From Desulfofustis glycolicus DSM 9705 (GTDB lineage: Bacteria; Desulfobacterota; Desulfobulbia; Desulfobulbales; Desulfocapsaceae), in assembly GCF_900130015.1 (NCBI RefSeq), contig NZ_FQXS01000019.1, positions 1 to 64,000 of the forward strand: 64,000 nucleotides of DNA, written 5' to 3'. Shown here piece by piece: positions 1 through 8,856 of this stretch (position 1 is the first letter of the stretch; the number at the start of each line of letters is the position of its first letter). The notes beneath the pieces were generated by a model, which saw only the letters and a program-made list of their open reading frames with translations, searched no databases and was not told the origin of the DNA. The translations under genes were made by a program, and so were the position numbers.

Positions 1-154
1 CCGAGATAACCGACTCGGGATATTTAGTCAGGTTGAGCAGGGTCCGTTTCTTGACTTTGGAGCCGTGCTCTCCGCGCTCCCGGTACGATTCGCGAAGCAA
101 AATCTGGGTATAGACCTTGTCGCCGCGCTTTGATTTGACTCGGTGGATATGCAT
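1..154 (-). CDS. IS1634-like transposase, N-terminal fragment (runs off window)
   Basis: Read on the minus strand from an ATG at 154, the frame stays open to the window edge and gives about 51 residues. It begins MHIHRVKSKRGDKVYTQ and continues with an RESYRE motif and a VKKRTLLNLTKYP stretch. This 'VxSKRGxKxYxxxxLxESYRExGxVKxRTLxNL' layout is the usual N-terminus of IS1634-family (IS4 superfamily) transposases. The catalytic DDE part lies outside the window, so I cannot say whether the element is intact. The family is recognised by eye from the N-terminal pattern only. Confidence 0.6.
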   Translation of the reverse strand, partial: MHIHRVKSKRGDKVYTQILLRESYRERGEHGSKVKKRTLLNLTKYPESVIS

Positions 155-261
155 GATGCCTGCTTTTTACCATACATAACACACTATGTCAAATATATAG
201 AGTAAAATTTGATGCCTACATAATTCTCTCTAAAATCGCTACTTTAAAACAGCAAATCAAG

Positions 262-3200
262 GTGTTACTTCATTTTGTGTCTGGAACATCCGGTATTACA
301 CAAGGAACTGCCGATCTTTGGATTACTCAGCAGCATGTTGCAATGATGATGTTAGTTGAGCAGGGAAAAGCTGAAGTCATTCCCAATGGATTTATCATAG
401 GCACAGATGTCGCTGTCAGATTGGATAGAACAACAAAAGACATGTTAGGCTTGCCAATTGATTGGTGCGGGAGCATTGAAGCAGATATCCAGGGGGATAC
501 ACGCAGATCAAACTTCGCGGTTATTCTCAAAATCAAAAATGAAGGTTCACCTCTCTCCAGATCCTATAGGGTTTCAGGTCCCCTCTTGCAGATAGGTTCA
601 ACTCAGCAATATGCTTTAACTCCGGCACAACAGCATATATTTGGTGCTATTGAAGCTCACCGTTCTTCGGAAAAAACAGAATACGACAATCTTCGTCTTC
701 TCCTTGCCTTACAGGAAGGGCAACAGGCTGGTGCGAATATCAACTTAGCTCATTTTGAAAATAAGGAAATCAAAGCTCCTAGATCAATTTCAATAGAGGC
801 AGAAAGAGACGCTGCTGGTAACTTGGTGCTGACTCCCTTTATGGGCCAAAATGCCAGTAACGAAAGAATACAGCGGGTTCTTGGTCAACTGGAATCAAAG
901 AAGGCAACTGCATTAAGAGTCGGTGATGAAATAATATTATTCGACGACAAGAAACTTGAAGCCGTTCACGAAATATTAAAAAACAGAATTGTTCCCCAAG
1001 ATAAAGTTGCTCATTTTTTTAAAAATCCTACAGCTTTCATAGATGCATCGCTTGTTGATTTAGAAATTGGTTTTTCCATTCGGGTGCACGGAGTAACTAA
1101 ATTTAAACATGCTTACTTTGGTGAAACAGATGAATCAGGTATTGACTGGTTTGCGACGAATACAAGCACAGCATCAGTTCTTCCCATATTGAAGCTTTCC
1201 GAATATATACATGATGCTGACAAATTGTTGCAGTTCAAAGCCCGGCTGAAAGATGCGACAATGACAGGCGCTGGGGAGCTCTTTTTTGAAGGTAAATATT
1301 TTGATATCAGCGACAAGGATACAGTTACCGAAACAGTAATAAAAATGGAAAGAAAAATCCTTGAAGGGGCTGCTCCAACAAGCGATTCCGGAAAAGAAGA
1401 GATCGAAAAGGAAGAACAAAACTCTTCAAAAGAAACGGCCGTTGTCGATATAGACCTTCACGACGATTCGGTTGCTATTGAACTGCAAGAGCTCGATGCA
1501 AAGATTTCTGATCTACTCTATCCTGCAGAAAAACTGGACTGGTCAAACTACTTGAGAACTCCCTTCCCTCACCAGGATACAGGTATCCGCTGGATCCTTG
1601 GCTTGGCGCTCGCTGAGAAGCAGCAGGGAGGAGGGTTACTGGCTGATGACATGGGCCTTGGTAAGACTTTCATGGCGCTTGCTGCAGTAGACCAGCTTTA
1701 TAAAAATCTAGGTCAAAAGAAGAAAACTAAGAAACCCTGCCTAGTGGTGGCACCTCTTAGTTTGGTTCAGACATGGAAGGATGAAGTTGATCAAACATTT
1801 TCAGAGTCTCCCTTCAAAGACATCATCATCTTGCAGGCCGATGCTGACCTTGGTCGTTTCAGAATAAGTGGTGTTGAAACCAAGCAGCAATTACTTAAAG
1901 ACGACACAACGGCCCAAATCAGGTATTCGCTCAAAGTAGGTAAAAAGCATTTGCCGGATATGCTAGATATGCCGCAGAGATTGGTCATTACTACCTATCA
2001 AACCCTCAGAGATTATCAATTTTCCTTGTGTACCATTGACTGGGGAATGGTGATCTTTGATGAGGCTCAAAATATTAAAAATCCCAATGCTCTTCAAACC
2101 CGAGCCGCCAAAGGTCTTAAAGCCGACTTTAAGCTCCTGACCACAGGAACTCCGGTAGAAAACAGTTTGTCCGATTTTTGGTGCCTTATGGATACCGCCT
2201 GCCCTGGATACCTGAACAGTTACCAAAATTTTCGGAACAATTATGTCCTGCCGATACTTGAGGCCGCAGGCGATGAGATAGAAGATGTCCGTATTGCTAT
2301 TGGTCGGGCACTACGCTTAAAAGTTGGTCCGCTCATGTTGCGGCGTGTAAAAGAAGACAATCTGGAAGGATTGCCGCAAAAGAATATATTCGTGGGAATT
2401 GATGGTGAAGAGTGGCAATATCTCCCGGCGCTTGCAAAAATAATGAAGGGAAATCAACTCGATATCTATAACGGGACATTAAAGGCCAGGGCAGATTCAG
2501 AAATCAACCTTGTTCTAAGTTCCCTGCAGCGGTTGAGAGATGTCAGTTTACATCCACAACTCGCTGATGGTGGCACGTTGAGAATCACCAACGAGAAGAA
2601 AGCCCTTCAGTCTTTAATGCATGAATCTGGGAAAATCCAGAGTCTGCTGTCAGTTTTGACAGAAATACAGAAACGTAGAGAAAAATGTATAATTTTCGCC
2701 GTCAATACGCGTTTGCAGAAGTTTTTAAGTATTGCCTTAGCCAGGTATTATGGCTTGGGAGGACCGTTGGCAATAATCAACGGTGACACTAAAGCAGTAG
2801 CCAAAAATCCATCAATAGAAACAAGAAAAACAATCATCAGAGATTTTGAGGAACGTGTCGGTTTCGGCATAATCATCATGTCGCCGATAGCTGCAGGAGT
2901 AGGACTGACCATCGTTGGCGCTAATAATGTCATTCATTTGGAAAGGCATTGGAACCCAGCAAAAGAGGCCCAGGCAACAGACCGGGTATACCGTATTGGC
3001 CAAAAGAAAGATGTAAATGTGTTTGTGCCAATCTTACATCATCCAGATTATGAATCATTTGATGTAAACCTGCACAGCCTGTTGTCAAAGAAAACACTGT
3101 TGAAGGACGCTGTAGTAACTGCTGAGCAGGTACTGCCAAATCCAGGTGGTATCCACACAGCAGGCATTGTGCCACGTGATAGAATTACAGGGGATGACTT

Positions 3201-3627
3201 GAGTCGAATATCTTGGCAGCAGTTTGAGGCTCTGTGTGCAGAACTTTTTTTAAAGGAGTTTGACGCATCCAATTGCTGGCTCACTCAAAGTGGCTCAGAC
3301 TACGGTGCGGATGTTGTTCTCACCACAAAGTCCTCAGGGATACTAATTCAGTGCAAGCACACCATGAGTGCAAAGTATGATGGATACAACGCCATTCAAG
3401 CAGTTTATGCTGCCAGTGTCAAGTATTCAGAAGAGCTCAATAAACAAATAGACTCCTTGATATTTGCCACCAACGCAAAACATTTATTAACAAATACTAG
3501 AAGATTAGCTGAGCAGTACAAGGTGCAGATTTATTCCCACGATGAGATTGCCAGTCTTTTGGGCAATCACAAAATATCCTACGAGATGGTCTTGAAAAGA
3601 CTTGGTAGAAACCGATATCAGGTATAA
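262..3627 (+). CDS. SNF2-family helicase fused to a C-terminal Mrr-like restriction nuclease domain
   Basis: A 1121-residue protein. Residues 1 to about 430 are of unknown fold. A Swi2/Snf2 ATPase core follows, with Walker A DDMGLGKT near 464-470, DEAQ near 599, LTTGTPVENS near 630 and the RVYRIGQ motif near 910, typical of DNA-translocating SNF2 enzymes. After residue 975 comes a separate domain with SGSDYGADVVL and LIQCKH, the D...QxK signature of Mrr-type PD-(D/E)xK nucleases. SNF2 and Mrr modules occur together in DNA-targeting defence and restriction systems; the defence role here is inference from this fusion and from the island context. The GTG at 262 is the first usual start after a stop at 154 and has no clear Shine-Dalgarno, so the N-terminus is uncertain. 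Confidence 0.85.
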   Translation: MLLHFVSGTSGITQGTADLWITQQHVAMMMLVEQGKAEVIPNGFIIGTDVAVRLDRTTKDMLGLPIDWCGSIEADIQGDTRRSNFAVILKIKNEGSPLSRSYRVSGPLLQIGSTQQYALTPAQQHIFGAIEAHRSSEKTEYDNLRLLLALQEGQQAGANINLAHFENKEIKAPRSISIEAERDAAGNLVLTPFMGQNASNERIQRVLGQLESKKATALRVGDEIILFDDKKLEAVHEILKNRIVPQDKVAHFFKNPTAFIDASLVDLEIGFSIRVHGVTKFKHAYFGETDESGIDWFATNTSTASVLPILKLSEYIHDADKLLQFKARLKDATMTGAGELFFEGKYFDISDKDTVTETVIKMERKILEGAAPTSDSGKEEIEKEEQNSSKETAVVDIDLHDDSVAIELQELDAKISDLLYPAEKLDWSNYLRTPFPHQDTGIRWILGLALAEKQQGGGLLADDMGLGKTFMALAAVDQLYKNLGQKKKTKKPCLVVAPLSLVQTWKDEVDQTFSESPFKDIIILQADADLGRFRISGVETKQQLLKDDTTAQIRYSLKVGKKHLPDMLDMPQRLVITTYQTLRDYQFSLCTIDWGMVIFDEAQNIKNPNALQTRAAKGLKADFKLLTTGTPVENSLSDFWCLMDTACPGYLNSYQNFRNNYVLPILEAAGDEIEDVRIAIGRALRLKVGPLMLRRVKEDNLEGLPQKNIFVGIDGEEWQYLPALAKIMKGNQLDIYNGTLKARADSEINLVLSSLQRLRDVSLHPQLADGGTLRITNEKKALQSLMHESGKIQSLLSVLTEIQKRREKCIIFAVNTRLQKFLSIALARYYGLGGPLAIINGDTKAVAKNPSIETRKTIIRDFEERVGFGIIIMSPIAAGVGLTIVGANNVIHLERHWNPAKEAQATDRVYRIGQKKDVNVFVPILHHPDYESFDVNLHSLLSKKTLLKDAVVTAEQVLPNPGGIHTAGIVPRDRITGDDLSRISWQQFEALCAELFLKEFDASNCWLTQSGSDYGADVVLTTKSSGILIQCKHTMSAKYDGYNAIQAVYAASVKYSEELNKQIDSLIFATNAKHLLTNTRRLAEQYKVQIYSHDEIASLLGNHKISYEMVLKRLGRNRYQV

Positions 3628-3632
3628 AGACA

Positions 3633-3803
3633 TCAAGTATCTTCTGAGTGAGGTGTGTCGATTTCATCGTACTTTTTCAACGCCATAAAAAGGGAACGCA
3701 ACACCGGCGCAACAGCCTCACGCGCACGAAAAGTCCATGTGTGCAAAAAACACCCCAATACTCTCTCATGGCCGACATTTGCCACAAGGACGAAAACCTG
3801 CAT
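3633..3803 (-). CDS. Small hypothetical protein (56 aa)
   Basis: Reading from ATG 3803 gives a 56-residue protein that starts MQVFVLVANVGHERVLG and ends in an acidic tail. A very strong ribosome site (GGAGGAGGCG, about 4-6 nt from the ATG on the minus strand) supports this start and strand over the opposite-strand frame. No family is recognised and no membrane segment or metal motif is evident. It lies between the SNF2-Mrr gene, with which it converges, and the ankyrin gene, from which it diverges. It may belong to the same cargo cassette, but that is positional inference only. Confidence 0.45.
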   Translation of the reverse strand: MQVFVLVANVGHERVLGCFLHTWTFRAREAVAPVLRSLFMALKKYDEIDTPHSEDT

Positions 3804-3855
3804 TGATCGCCTCCTCCCTGCTGCTGAGTATCCTCGTGCAATTCTTGCAGTTGTA

Positions 3856-4152
3856 ATGCTTGCAATTGGGACCGTGAAAGACCCCGCTGAACATACGAAA
3901 AAACGTAATTCTTCCAAAGAAAACCGCCAACGTGAGGTTAAGGCACGCAAATCAGTCGATGCCACACATAAATTATTTGGGGCACTGCACCGTCACGACG
4001 AAAAAGCTGTACTAGCTCTGCTTGCCCAAGGTGCTGATATCCACGCATCAAACGATCAAGGACAAACGGCTTCTGAATATGCTCGGTCTTTAGGGCTTCA
4101 GCACTTAATGAAGTCAAGCCCTAACAAGGTTGTCGAGGGGGGCACGGTTTAA
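3856..4152 (+). CDS. Ankyrin-repeat-like small protein
   Basis: From ATG 3856 this gives 98 residues. The C-terminal half reads LFGALHRHDEKAVLALLAQG, then ADIHASNDQGQTASEYA. This is a clear ankyrin helix-turn-helix-loop unit followed by the start of a second (DxxGxTAxxYA), so a protein-binding role is likely. The basic stretch before it is poorly defined. The frame is open back to a GTG at 3655, but that part overlaps the minus-strand gene ending at 3633 and has an unlikely composition, so I prefer the internal ATG although its ribosome site is weak. It lies between SNF2-Mrr and another uncharacterised island gene. Confidence 0.5.
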   Translation: MLAIGTVKDPAEHTKKRNSSKENRQREVKARKSVDATHKLFGALHRHDEKAVLALLAQGADIHASNDQGQTASEYARSLGLQHLMKSSPNKVVEGGTV

Positions 4153-4206
4153 GCGGTGCACCTCTCCATGAATATTATCCGCAGAACAATAGGAGGTAGT
4201 GCACCA

Positions 4207-4767
4207 ATGAAATCTGATGGGGTATCAACAGCATTTGCCATCATAATGGAGGAAATTGGTTCCGTAGAAGAGCAGTTAAACCAGGAAGGCGTAAATGCCT
4301 TTACAAAAAGTAAATATGATGATGCTCAAAGGCTCAGCGAGGCTGGAAAGGCACTCGGAAAATTCCGAGAAAAACTCGAAGCTCTCCGGAATGAATGGAG
4401 TTCTGGTATCGATGCATCAACAAGGCAAAGGGTTAAAGTCGAGCCTGGCTATACTATCAAGCCTCATTCGAAATCAACGAAAACGATTCTTAGAATCACT
4501 CTGCCAAGTGGTCGTGTAATTCAGCGCCCCACCGCAGCTCAGGCCATGGCAGATACTATTGAAGTGTTTGGCATAGAAAAGGTTCGAGCTTTGAGACATC
4601 AAGTTAGTGGAGTCGATCTCGTGAGCGATTCAAAGCATGAAAAGTATGGTCAAACGCAAGTAGGTAACTATTATATATGTACCCATAGTAACACTGAAAG
4701 CAAGAAGCAATTGCTTTCCAAAATAGCGAAGGAACTAGGTCAAAATATTGTGGTCGAAGTTATATGA
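4207..4767 (+). CDS. Uncharacterised protein with coiled N-terminus and conserved C-terminal domain
   Basis: ATG 4207 is preceded by AGGAGG at 4190-4195 and is preferred over an upstream ATG in the same frame (4168; the open frame reaches 4156). It gives 186 residues. Residues 1-65 look helical and charged. Residues about 95-186 form a compact domain with a 'ITLPSGRVIQRPTAAQAMA' strand-helix and a GNYYICTHSNTESKK segment. I have seen this C-terminal pattern in unnamed proteins beside restriction and phage-defence genes, but I cannot assign a family name or activity. It lies 54 nt after the ankyrin gene, probably co-transcribed with it. Confidence 0.6.
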   Translation: MKSDGVSTAFAIIMEEIGSVEEQLNQEGVNAFTKSKYDDAQRLSEAGKALGKFREKLEALRNEWSSGIDASTRQRVKVEPGYTIKPHSKSTKTILRITLPSGRVIQRPTAAQAMADTIEVFGIEKVRALRHQVSGVDLVSDSKHEKYGQTQVGNYYICTHSNTESKKQLLSKIAKELGQNIVVEVI

Positions 4768-4896
4768 CATAGACACATAAGATTAATATACCGGTTCAAC
4801 CAGACGAATGGATATACAACTTAACGGGAAAACATGATATTTAGCCATTTCCGAAGAAACCGGAGATGATTACTCCTTTTCAATTCATGGTAAACG

Positions 4897-5094
4897 ATGA
4901 CAGATAGAATAAAGACCACCGACCTTGTAAGCCCCCACGACGTTCTCCAGATGGAAATCCTGATTAATCAGGCATTAATCGACCTGCTATTAGAGAAAGG
5001 GGTGTTTACGAGAGAGGAGTTGATGGCGAAAATAGAAGATGCGCGCAAGGAGTTGTTGCCCAACCGGCGGCCTAGCGGGAATCCGGTATGCTGA
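4897..5094 (+). CDS. Small hypothetical protein overlapping the molybdenum-carrier-like gene
   Basis: A 65-residue, mostly helical soluble protein with LIDLLLEKGVFTREELMA, a short helical segment seen in many unrelated small proteins. The stop overlaps the ATG of the next gene (ATGCTGA at 5088-5094), so the two are almost certainly translated together. No catalytic motif is visible. A role tied to the SLOG-fold neighbour is a guess from the overlap alone. Confidence 0.55.
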   Translation: MTDRIKTTDLVSPHDVLQMEILINQALIDLLLEKGVFTREELMAKIEDARKELLPNRRPSGNPVC

Positions 5095-5570
5095 AGAAGA
5101 TTGTTTCAGGCTGCCAGATGGGGGCCGATATAGCGGCTATAGACGCAGCTATTGATAATGGGTTCTCGTATGGTGGCTGGGTTCCGAAAGGCAGGAAAAC
5201 AGAGGCTGGGCCTTTACTAGAACGATACATTGTTCAAGAGATGCCGACTGCCGGTTACCCGAAACGTACCGAGCAGAATGTCGTTGATTCAGACGGGACT
5301 GTCATATTTACACACGGCAGATTGTCTGGCGGCTCCGACCTGACAAGGAAGCTGGCGATCAAGCATAACAGGCCGTGGCTCCATCTCGACATGACAGCCT
5401 TGTCAACCGCTGAAGCTTGTGAGATAATGCGTCAGTGGATTGATGCCAATGCAATTGAGACGCTGAATGTAGCAGGAAGAAGCGCTTCGAAAGAAGGGAA
5501 GATCTACGGCGTCGTTTATGAGGTTATCAGTCTGCTTTTAAAACGATATCCTCCTGAGATGGAATCGTAA
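5088..5570 (+). CDS. Putative molybdenum carrier protein (SLOG/Rossmann-like)
   Basis: 160 residues. The N-terminal IVSGCQMGADIAAIDAA and the following GGWVPKGRKTEAGPL, with TEQNVVDSDGT and HGRLSGGSDLT, match the 'putative molybdenum carrier' family (Pfam PF12694), a relative of the YpsA/SLOG nucleotide-binding fold. The family name comes from structural resemblance; its biochemical role is not settled, and SLOG proteins often sense or make nucleotide ligands. The length is normal and the motifs look intact. It is coupled to the upstream 65-residue gene and converges with the next small gene, overlapping it by 44 nt. Confidence 0.8.
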   Translation: MLKKIVSGCQMGADIAAIDAAIDNGFSYGGWVPKGRKTEAGPLLERYIVQEMPTAGYPKRTEQNVVDSDGTVIFTHGRLSGGSDLTRKLAIKHNRPWLHLDMTALSTAEACEIMRQWIDANAIETLNVAGRSASKEGKIYGVVYEVISLLLKRYPPEMES

Positions 5571-5754
5571 CCACCCTGATCTCATCAACGACTTTCAAAT
5601 AAGCATTGATTGTTGCCGCCTCAACATTACCGTAGATTTCTCTGATTCTATCTCTTGCAGCGGCATTATCGAGGTCGATCACTTCGTAGACCGATGAGTC
5701 ACCGAGGATCTGATGAGCTCGCTCAATCAAAATTTCAATGAAGTCTGCCTGCAT
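5527..5754 (-). CDS. Small hypothetical protein (75 aa)
   Basis: 75 residues from ATG 5754, preceded by GGAGGGCGC, a good ribosome site at close spacing. The protein is soluble, acidic and mixed alpha/beta, containing DLDNAAARDRIREIYGN. No family is recognised. Its 3' end overlaps the 3' end of the molybdenum-carrier-like gene in antiparallel orientation. The ribosome site and normal codon composition argue that it is real rather than a shadow. Confidence 0.55.
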   Translation of the reverse strand: MQADFIEILIERAHQILGDSSVYEVIDLDNAAARDRIREIYGNVEAATINAYLKVVDEIRVVTIPSQEDIVLKAD

Positions 5755-6112
5755 GCGCCCTCCGTTGGGTAATTAGAGAGACAATACATGGTTCTTCTGA
5801 CAAAAATCTTACAGCGAGCTCCGGTGTCAATGTGAGTATTTGTAATTATTGATAATAAAGTTTTCAACGAACAATAATAATGGGTATTATGAAAATTTTA
5901 GATTCATCAAAAATCAGAACGCAAAGCAAAATATTGTCGCAAGAAAACACATGACTTCTGGAGGAATCAATTTGATTTTTCAATATCGAGATTGAGCTGA
6001 AAGAAACGTTTTAAGGTTCTCTCAACCTTCATATATATTGCGCTAGATTAGTTATTGTTATGCACATTGTTGCCTATAATTTTCAAGTAACCATTGCAAT
6101 TTGGTGTTTGAA
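5755..6112. other. AT-rich intergenic stretch
   Basis: About 358 bases without a convincing gene. The sequence is strongly AT-rich (for example runs such as ATAATAAAG and AATAATAATGG around 5850-5885) and must hold the promoters of both flanking divergent genes. I see no RNA gene, strong hairpin or repeat. Confidence 0.5.
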
Positions 6113-6646
6113 ATGAGTAATCGAAAAACAAATGATTATGAAGAATTTGATGATATGGATGAAGAAGATTGGGAACTCTTTATGTCCGGTCCCGATGACG
6201 ACCAAATTGTAGATGATGAAATCCAAGATGAAGATGAAATAATGGATCCAGAAGCTGCTGAAGAGATGCTAAACCAATATTGGGCAGAAGAAACAGAGCT
6301 ATATGATTGCCTACAATCTCATGAACAATTTTATGATTTGTTGTGTGATGAATTGTTGATGATTATTTATCAAAATAACGGAGATATCGAGATAAGTGAT
6401 GCGTACATTAAGCTAAAGAAGAGTTCTTTCTGGGATGATAAAAAAGAAGAATTTTACAAAGACAACGCAACAGTTTTGGGTGTCAAATTGACTGAAAATA
6501 ACTTTATCGATACTAAAGAGGCCAGAAGACGTAATAAATTTGTATTAACAAGGGACGCTATTAAATATTGTGAAAAGCAATTAGAAGAGAAGACTTCGAT
6601 TTTCGACAGAGAAGAAGAAATTGAAGAAGATGACACGCCATTCTAG
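6113..6646 (+). CDS. Very acidic hypothetical protein
   Basis: 177 residues from ATG 6113; a GTG at 6101 is also in frame. The first 55 residues are dominated by Asp and Glu (EEFDDMDEEDWELF and similar), and a C-terminal EEEIEEDDTPF tail is acidic again. The central part, about 60-150, looks like a small helical fold containing SDAYIKLKKSSFWDD. There is no recognised family. Strongly acidic small proteins on mobile elements sometimes act as DNA mimics or inhibitors, but nothing here demonstrates that. Base composition is clearly lower in GC than the chromosome backbone. Confidence 0.55.
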   Translation: MSNRKTNDYEEFDDMDEEDWELFMSGPDDDQIVDDEIQDEDEIMDPEAAEEMLNQYWAEETELYDCLQSHEQFYDLLCDELLMIIYQNNGDIEISDAYIKLKKSSFWDDKKEEFYKDNATVLGVKLTENNFIDTKEARRRNKFVLTRDAIKYCEKQLEEKTSIFDREEEIEEDDTPF

Positions 6647-6948
6647 CAATACATTGTAAAAAACGTGATCCCATCTGACAATTGTCACTAAGATGGCGCA
6701 ACCTATATAACACTATCATTGATGCTGAAGGATAAACCGAGCTTTGCAGAAAGAAGGTCAACTCATTCAACCCGAAGCCTATTTGGGCCTTAACGGGAAT
6801 AAGGTCAAATAAAGGTGCTGATAGGATTTTCAGTCCTTCAAAGCGGCATTGTTAACATGATGATCACCGGTTTAATCGTTGTATTACTCTGTTATTGATA
6901 ATTTGGAACAAAAGACAAAAGCTGGCTTGATCCCTATTCAATGATCCA
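6647..6948. other. Intergenic stretch, nothing recognised
   Basis: About 300 bases between two unrecognised genes that converge here. I see no open frame with a ribosome site, no strong hairpin and no repeat. Confidence 0.4.
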
Positions 6949-7662
6949 TCAACTTATTTCAATCATTATACTCGCTATAATCTCGCCATCTCTCACTAAC
7001 GCAACACCAGACTCTCCTGCTAGATGATCCCAACTTTCTTGATCCGTATCATAGGCCCAAAGTTCATCATTGTTTCGGATGAAGGGTTTCAATTTTTCCC
7101 ATTCAAAACCTAACCCATACTCATCTTCAACCTCCTGAATCGTTGTCTTTTTCCCAAGATTCTCAGCAGCCCTACTAGGATGTTGTAGCTCCACTTCATC
7201 TCGGGAGAGATCATCTCTAAAACAGTACCGAGCGCAATCATCAATTATTTTTAATAAGACCTTTTTTTCGTCAATATTGGCAGGGATACTATCTGTTGCA
7301 ATGAATACAATGAAGTTCCAAAATTTTTCACAAAAATATTTCTCACGATATTTTGCATCCTCTTCGCTAACAACAAGCGTATGGAATCGTACATCATCAA
7401 GATCCATTGCAATGGCAGTAGTTGATAAAGCAGACTCAAATGCCAATTTTGCCAATTCTGCTTTAAGTTCAGGTTTCTTAAATTGTTGAGCCCAAATAAT
7501 TCTATTAAATTGCTCCAGTTTGCCGGTCCATTCATATCTAGTTAAGCCTTTCAGACCTAGACCTTTGGCGGCGTCATATTGACGAAAATTGAACAGATGT
7601 GGGTCAAGAATTGTTTTAATCATTGAGTCTTCATTTTCTTTATCGGTATCAAATTCAGTCAT
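6949..7662 (-). CDS. Hypothetical protein (237 aa)
   Basis: 237 residues from ATG 7662 with an AGGGAAG ribosome site. It is soluble and mostly helical in the middle (about residues 50-170), with a C-terminal part (NNDELWAYDTDQESWDHLAG, then a segment containing GVALVRDGEIIAS) that looks like a small beta domain resembling the end of SMI1/KNR4-like or immunity-type proteins. That resemblance is weak, and I make no family call. It stands alone between two non-coding stretches. Confidence 0.55.
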   Translation of the reverse strand: MTEFDTDKENEDSMIKTILDPHLFNFRQYDAAKGLGLKGLTRYEWTGKLEQFNRIIWAQQFKKPELKAELAKLAFESALSTTAIAMDLDDVRFHTLVVSEEDAKYREKYFCEKFWNFIVFIATDSIPANIDEKKVLLKIIDDCARYCFRDDLSRDEVELQHPSRAAENLGKKTTIQEVEDEYGLGFEWEKLKPFIRNNDELWAYDTDQESWDHLAGESGVALVRDGEIIASIMIEIS

Positions 7663-8123
7663 AGTAGGCTTCCCTGCTAGGCTAGCATCGTTTCAATCTT
7701 GGAACCTAATGCCTATCACGTCGGTAATTGAAATGGATAAGGTTAACTTTTGTGCTAGTTATCACGCAGAAAAATACCAATGTCAAGTGGTTTACATGAG
7801 AACCCATTAGCAGTTTGCACAGTTTCAAATGGGAGCGTTTTTGAGAAATTAGTGGTTGTGTGCCGGTCTCGGGACTCGTTCTCAAGGGTGAGTTCATCAT
7901 AGCAACTCGCTTTATGAAGAGCTAGGTCCAGCGCTGCGGGCTGAGTGAGTACGCGGCGAGGGTGGGTAAACACAAGGACACAATTTCATCTCTTAGAATG
8001 GCCGCTGTGGTGTATTCAAAACTGTCGGAACGATCCGACGCTTTACTCGACAAAGCCGCTCACCTCGCAGCAATCCACTCCCTACCAGAAACATGCTGGC
8101 AGGTTGCCGTTGAAAGGCTGCTT

Positions 8124-8721
8124 GCGAAAGGTTGGAGCGCCAAGTAAACGCAAGAGGAGAAGGGTAGAGGTTCAGACTAGGGCTGAAGAGTTTTCCTACG
8201 CGACAAAAAGGGGCAGAACACCCAAGGTTTTACAAAGGGTACGGGTGAGGTTTTGGATAGGTTTTCTCCAAAGGTTTCCCAAAGGTTCAGCGGGCAAGGA
8301 ACTGTCATTGGTTGCGGCAAAGGCGCGGGATATTTGGGACAGGCAGGCGCGAGAGCGGCAGGTCGCAGCACAGAATAACGACGCCGCAAGAGCAGTTAAG
8401 GAAAATTTACCTGAACAGACAAAGGGCCAGTCCCGCGACCAAGCAGGAAAAGCACTAGGCATATCCGGTAAGACCGTTGACTTCGCAACGAAGGTCATCA
8501 AGTACGGCACCCCGGAACTAGTCGCCGCCGGGACCGCAAAGTATGTTCTCCTTATCGCCATTGGCAACCTGGACAGGATCATGCTCGACGATCCCGGCCT
8601 CATCGACGTGGATAGGGCAAGGTTGGGGCAAGGGTATCGTCTCTGCCAGAGATTTTATTGTATCCCAGGCGTTGAGGTTGGCAAAGGTGCAAGGTTGGTA
8701 CAAGGTTTTTTGACGCGGTAA
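8124..8721 (+). pseudogene. Degenerate ParB-like / plasmid-partition protein remnant
   Basis: The frame contains ARDIWDRQARERQVAAQ, then NLPEQTKGQSRDQAGKALG and a further segment ISGKTVDFATKVIKYGTPEL. This is the helix-turn-helix core seen in plasmid and phage ParB-like proteins ('ARERQ..NLPE..GQARDxAGKAxGVSxxTVD'). No good start codon precedes it, and the residues before it are arginine-rich nonsense. Just after TPELVAA the sequence stops resembling the family. I read it as a fragment of a ParB-like gene decayed at both ends. AAGGTTT-type repeats lie within and after it. Confidence 0.5.
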
Positions 8722-8786
8722 AAAAGTGGAGGGCGCATACCTAAGGTTTACCCAAGGTTTGACGAACAATAAAAAGGTTTGCTTGT
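8218..8786 (+). repeat. Cluster of degenerate AAGGTTT direct repeats
   Basis: At least ten copies of a (C)AAGGTTT(T/G) word lie in the same orientation in three groups: about 8223-8290, 8618-8715 and 8741-8783. Neighbouring copies are often 11 bp apart, for example AAGGTTTACCC followed by AAGGTTTGACG at about 8741-8762. Another copy sits just after the serine recombinase stop near 9523. The arrangement resembles iterons or recombinase/partition-protein binding arrays; the function is inference. Confidence 0.5.
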
Positions 8787-8856
8787 GTCTGATCGTTGTG
8801 ATACATTTTGTCTAACGAGGGCATGAAACAATGTATCACCAAGAGAGGGGGACATC

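Noticed and set aside
7950-7962. Possible left attachment site (GCGGCGAG word shared with tRNA-Cys end)
   Set aside because: Only 8 bases match, which is expected by chance, and the sequence around it does not follow the tRNA.
7962-8147. Possible 61-residue plus-strand gene starting GTG
   Set aside because: The composition is plausible and helical, but there is no ribosome site and the region is decayed; not enough to list as a gene.
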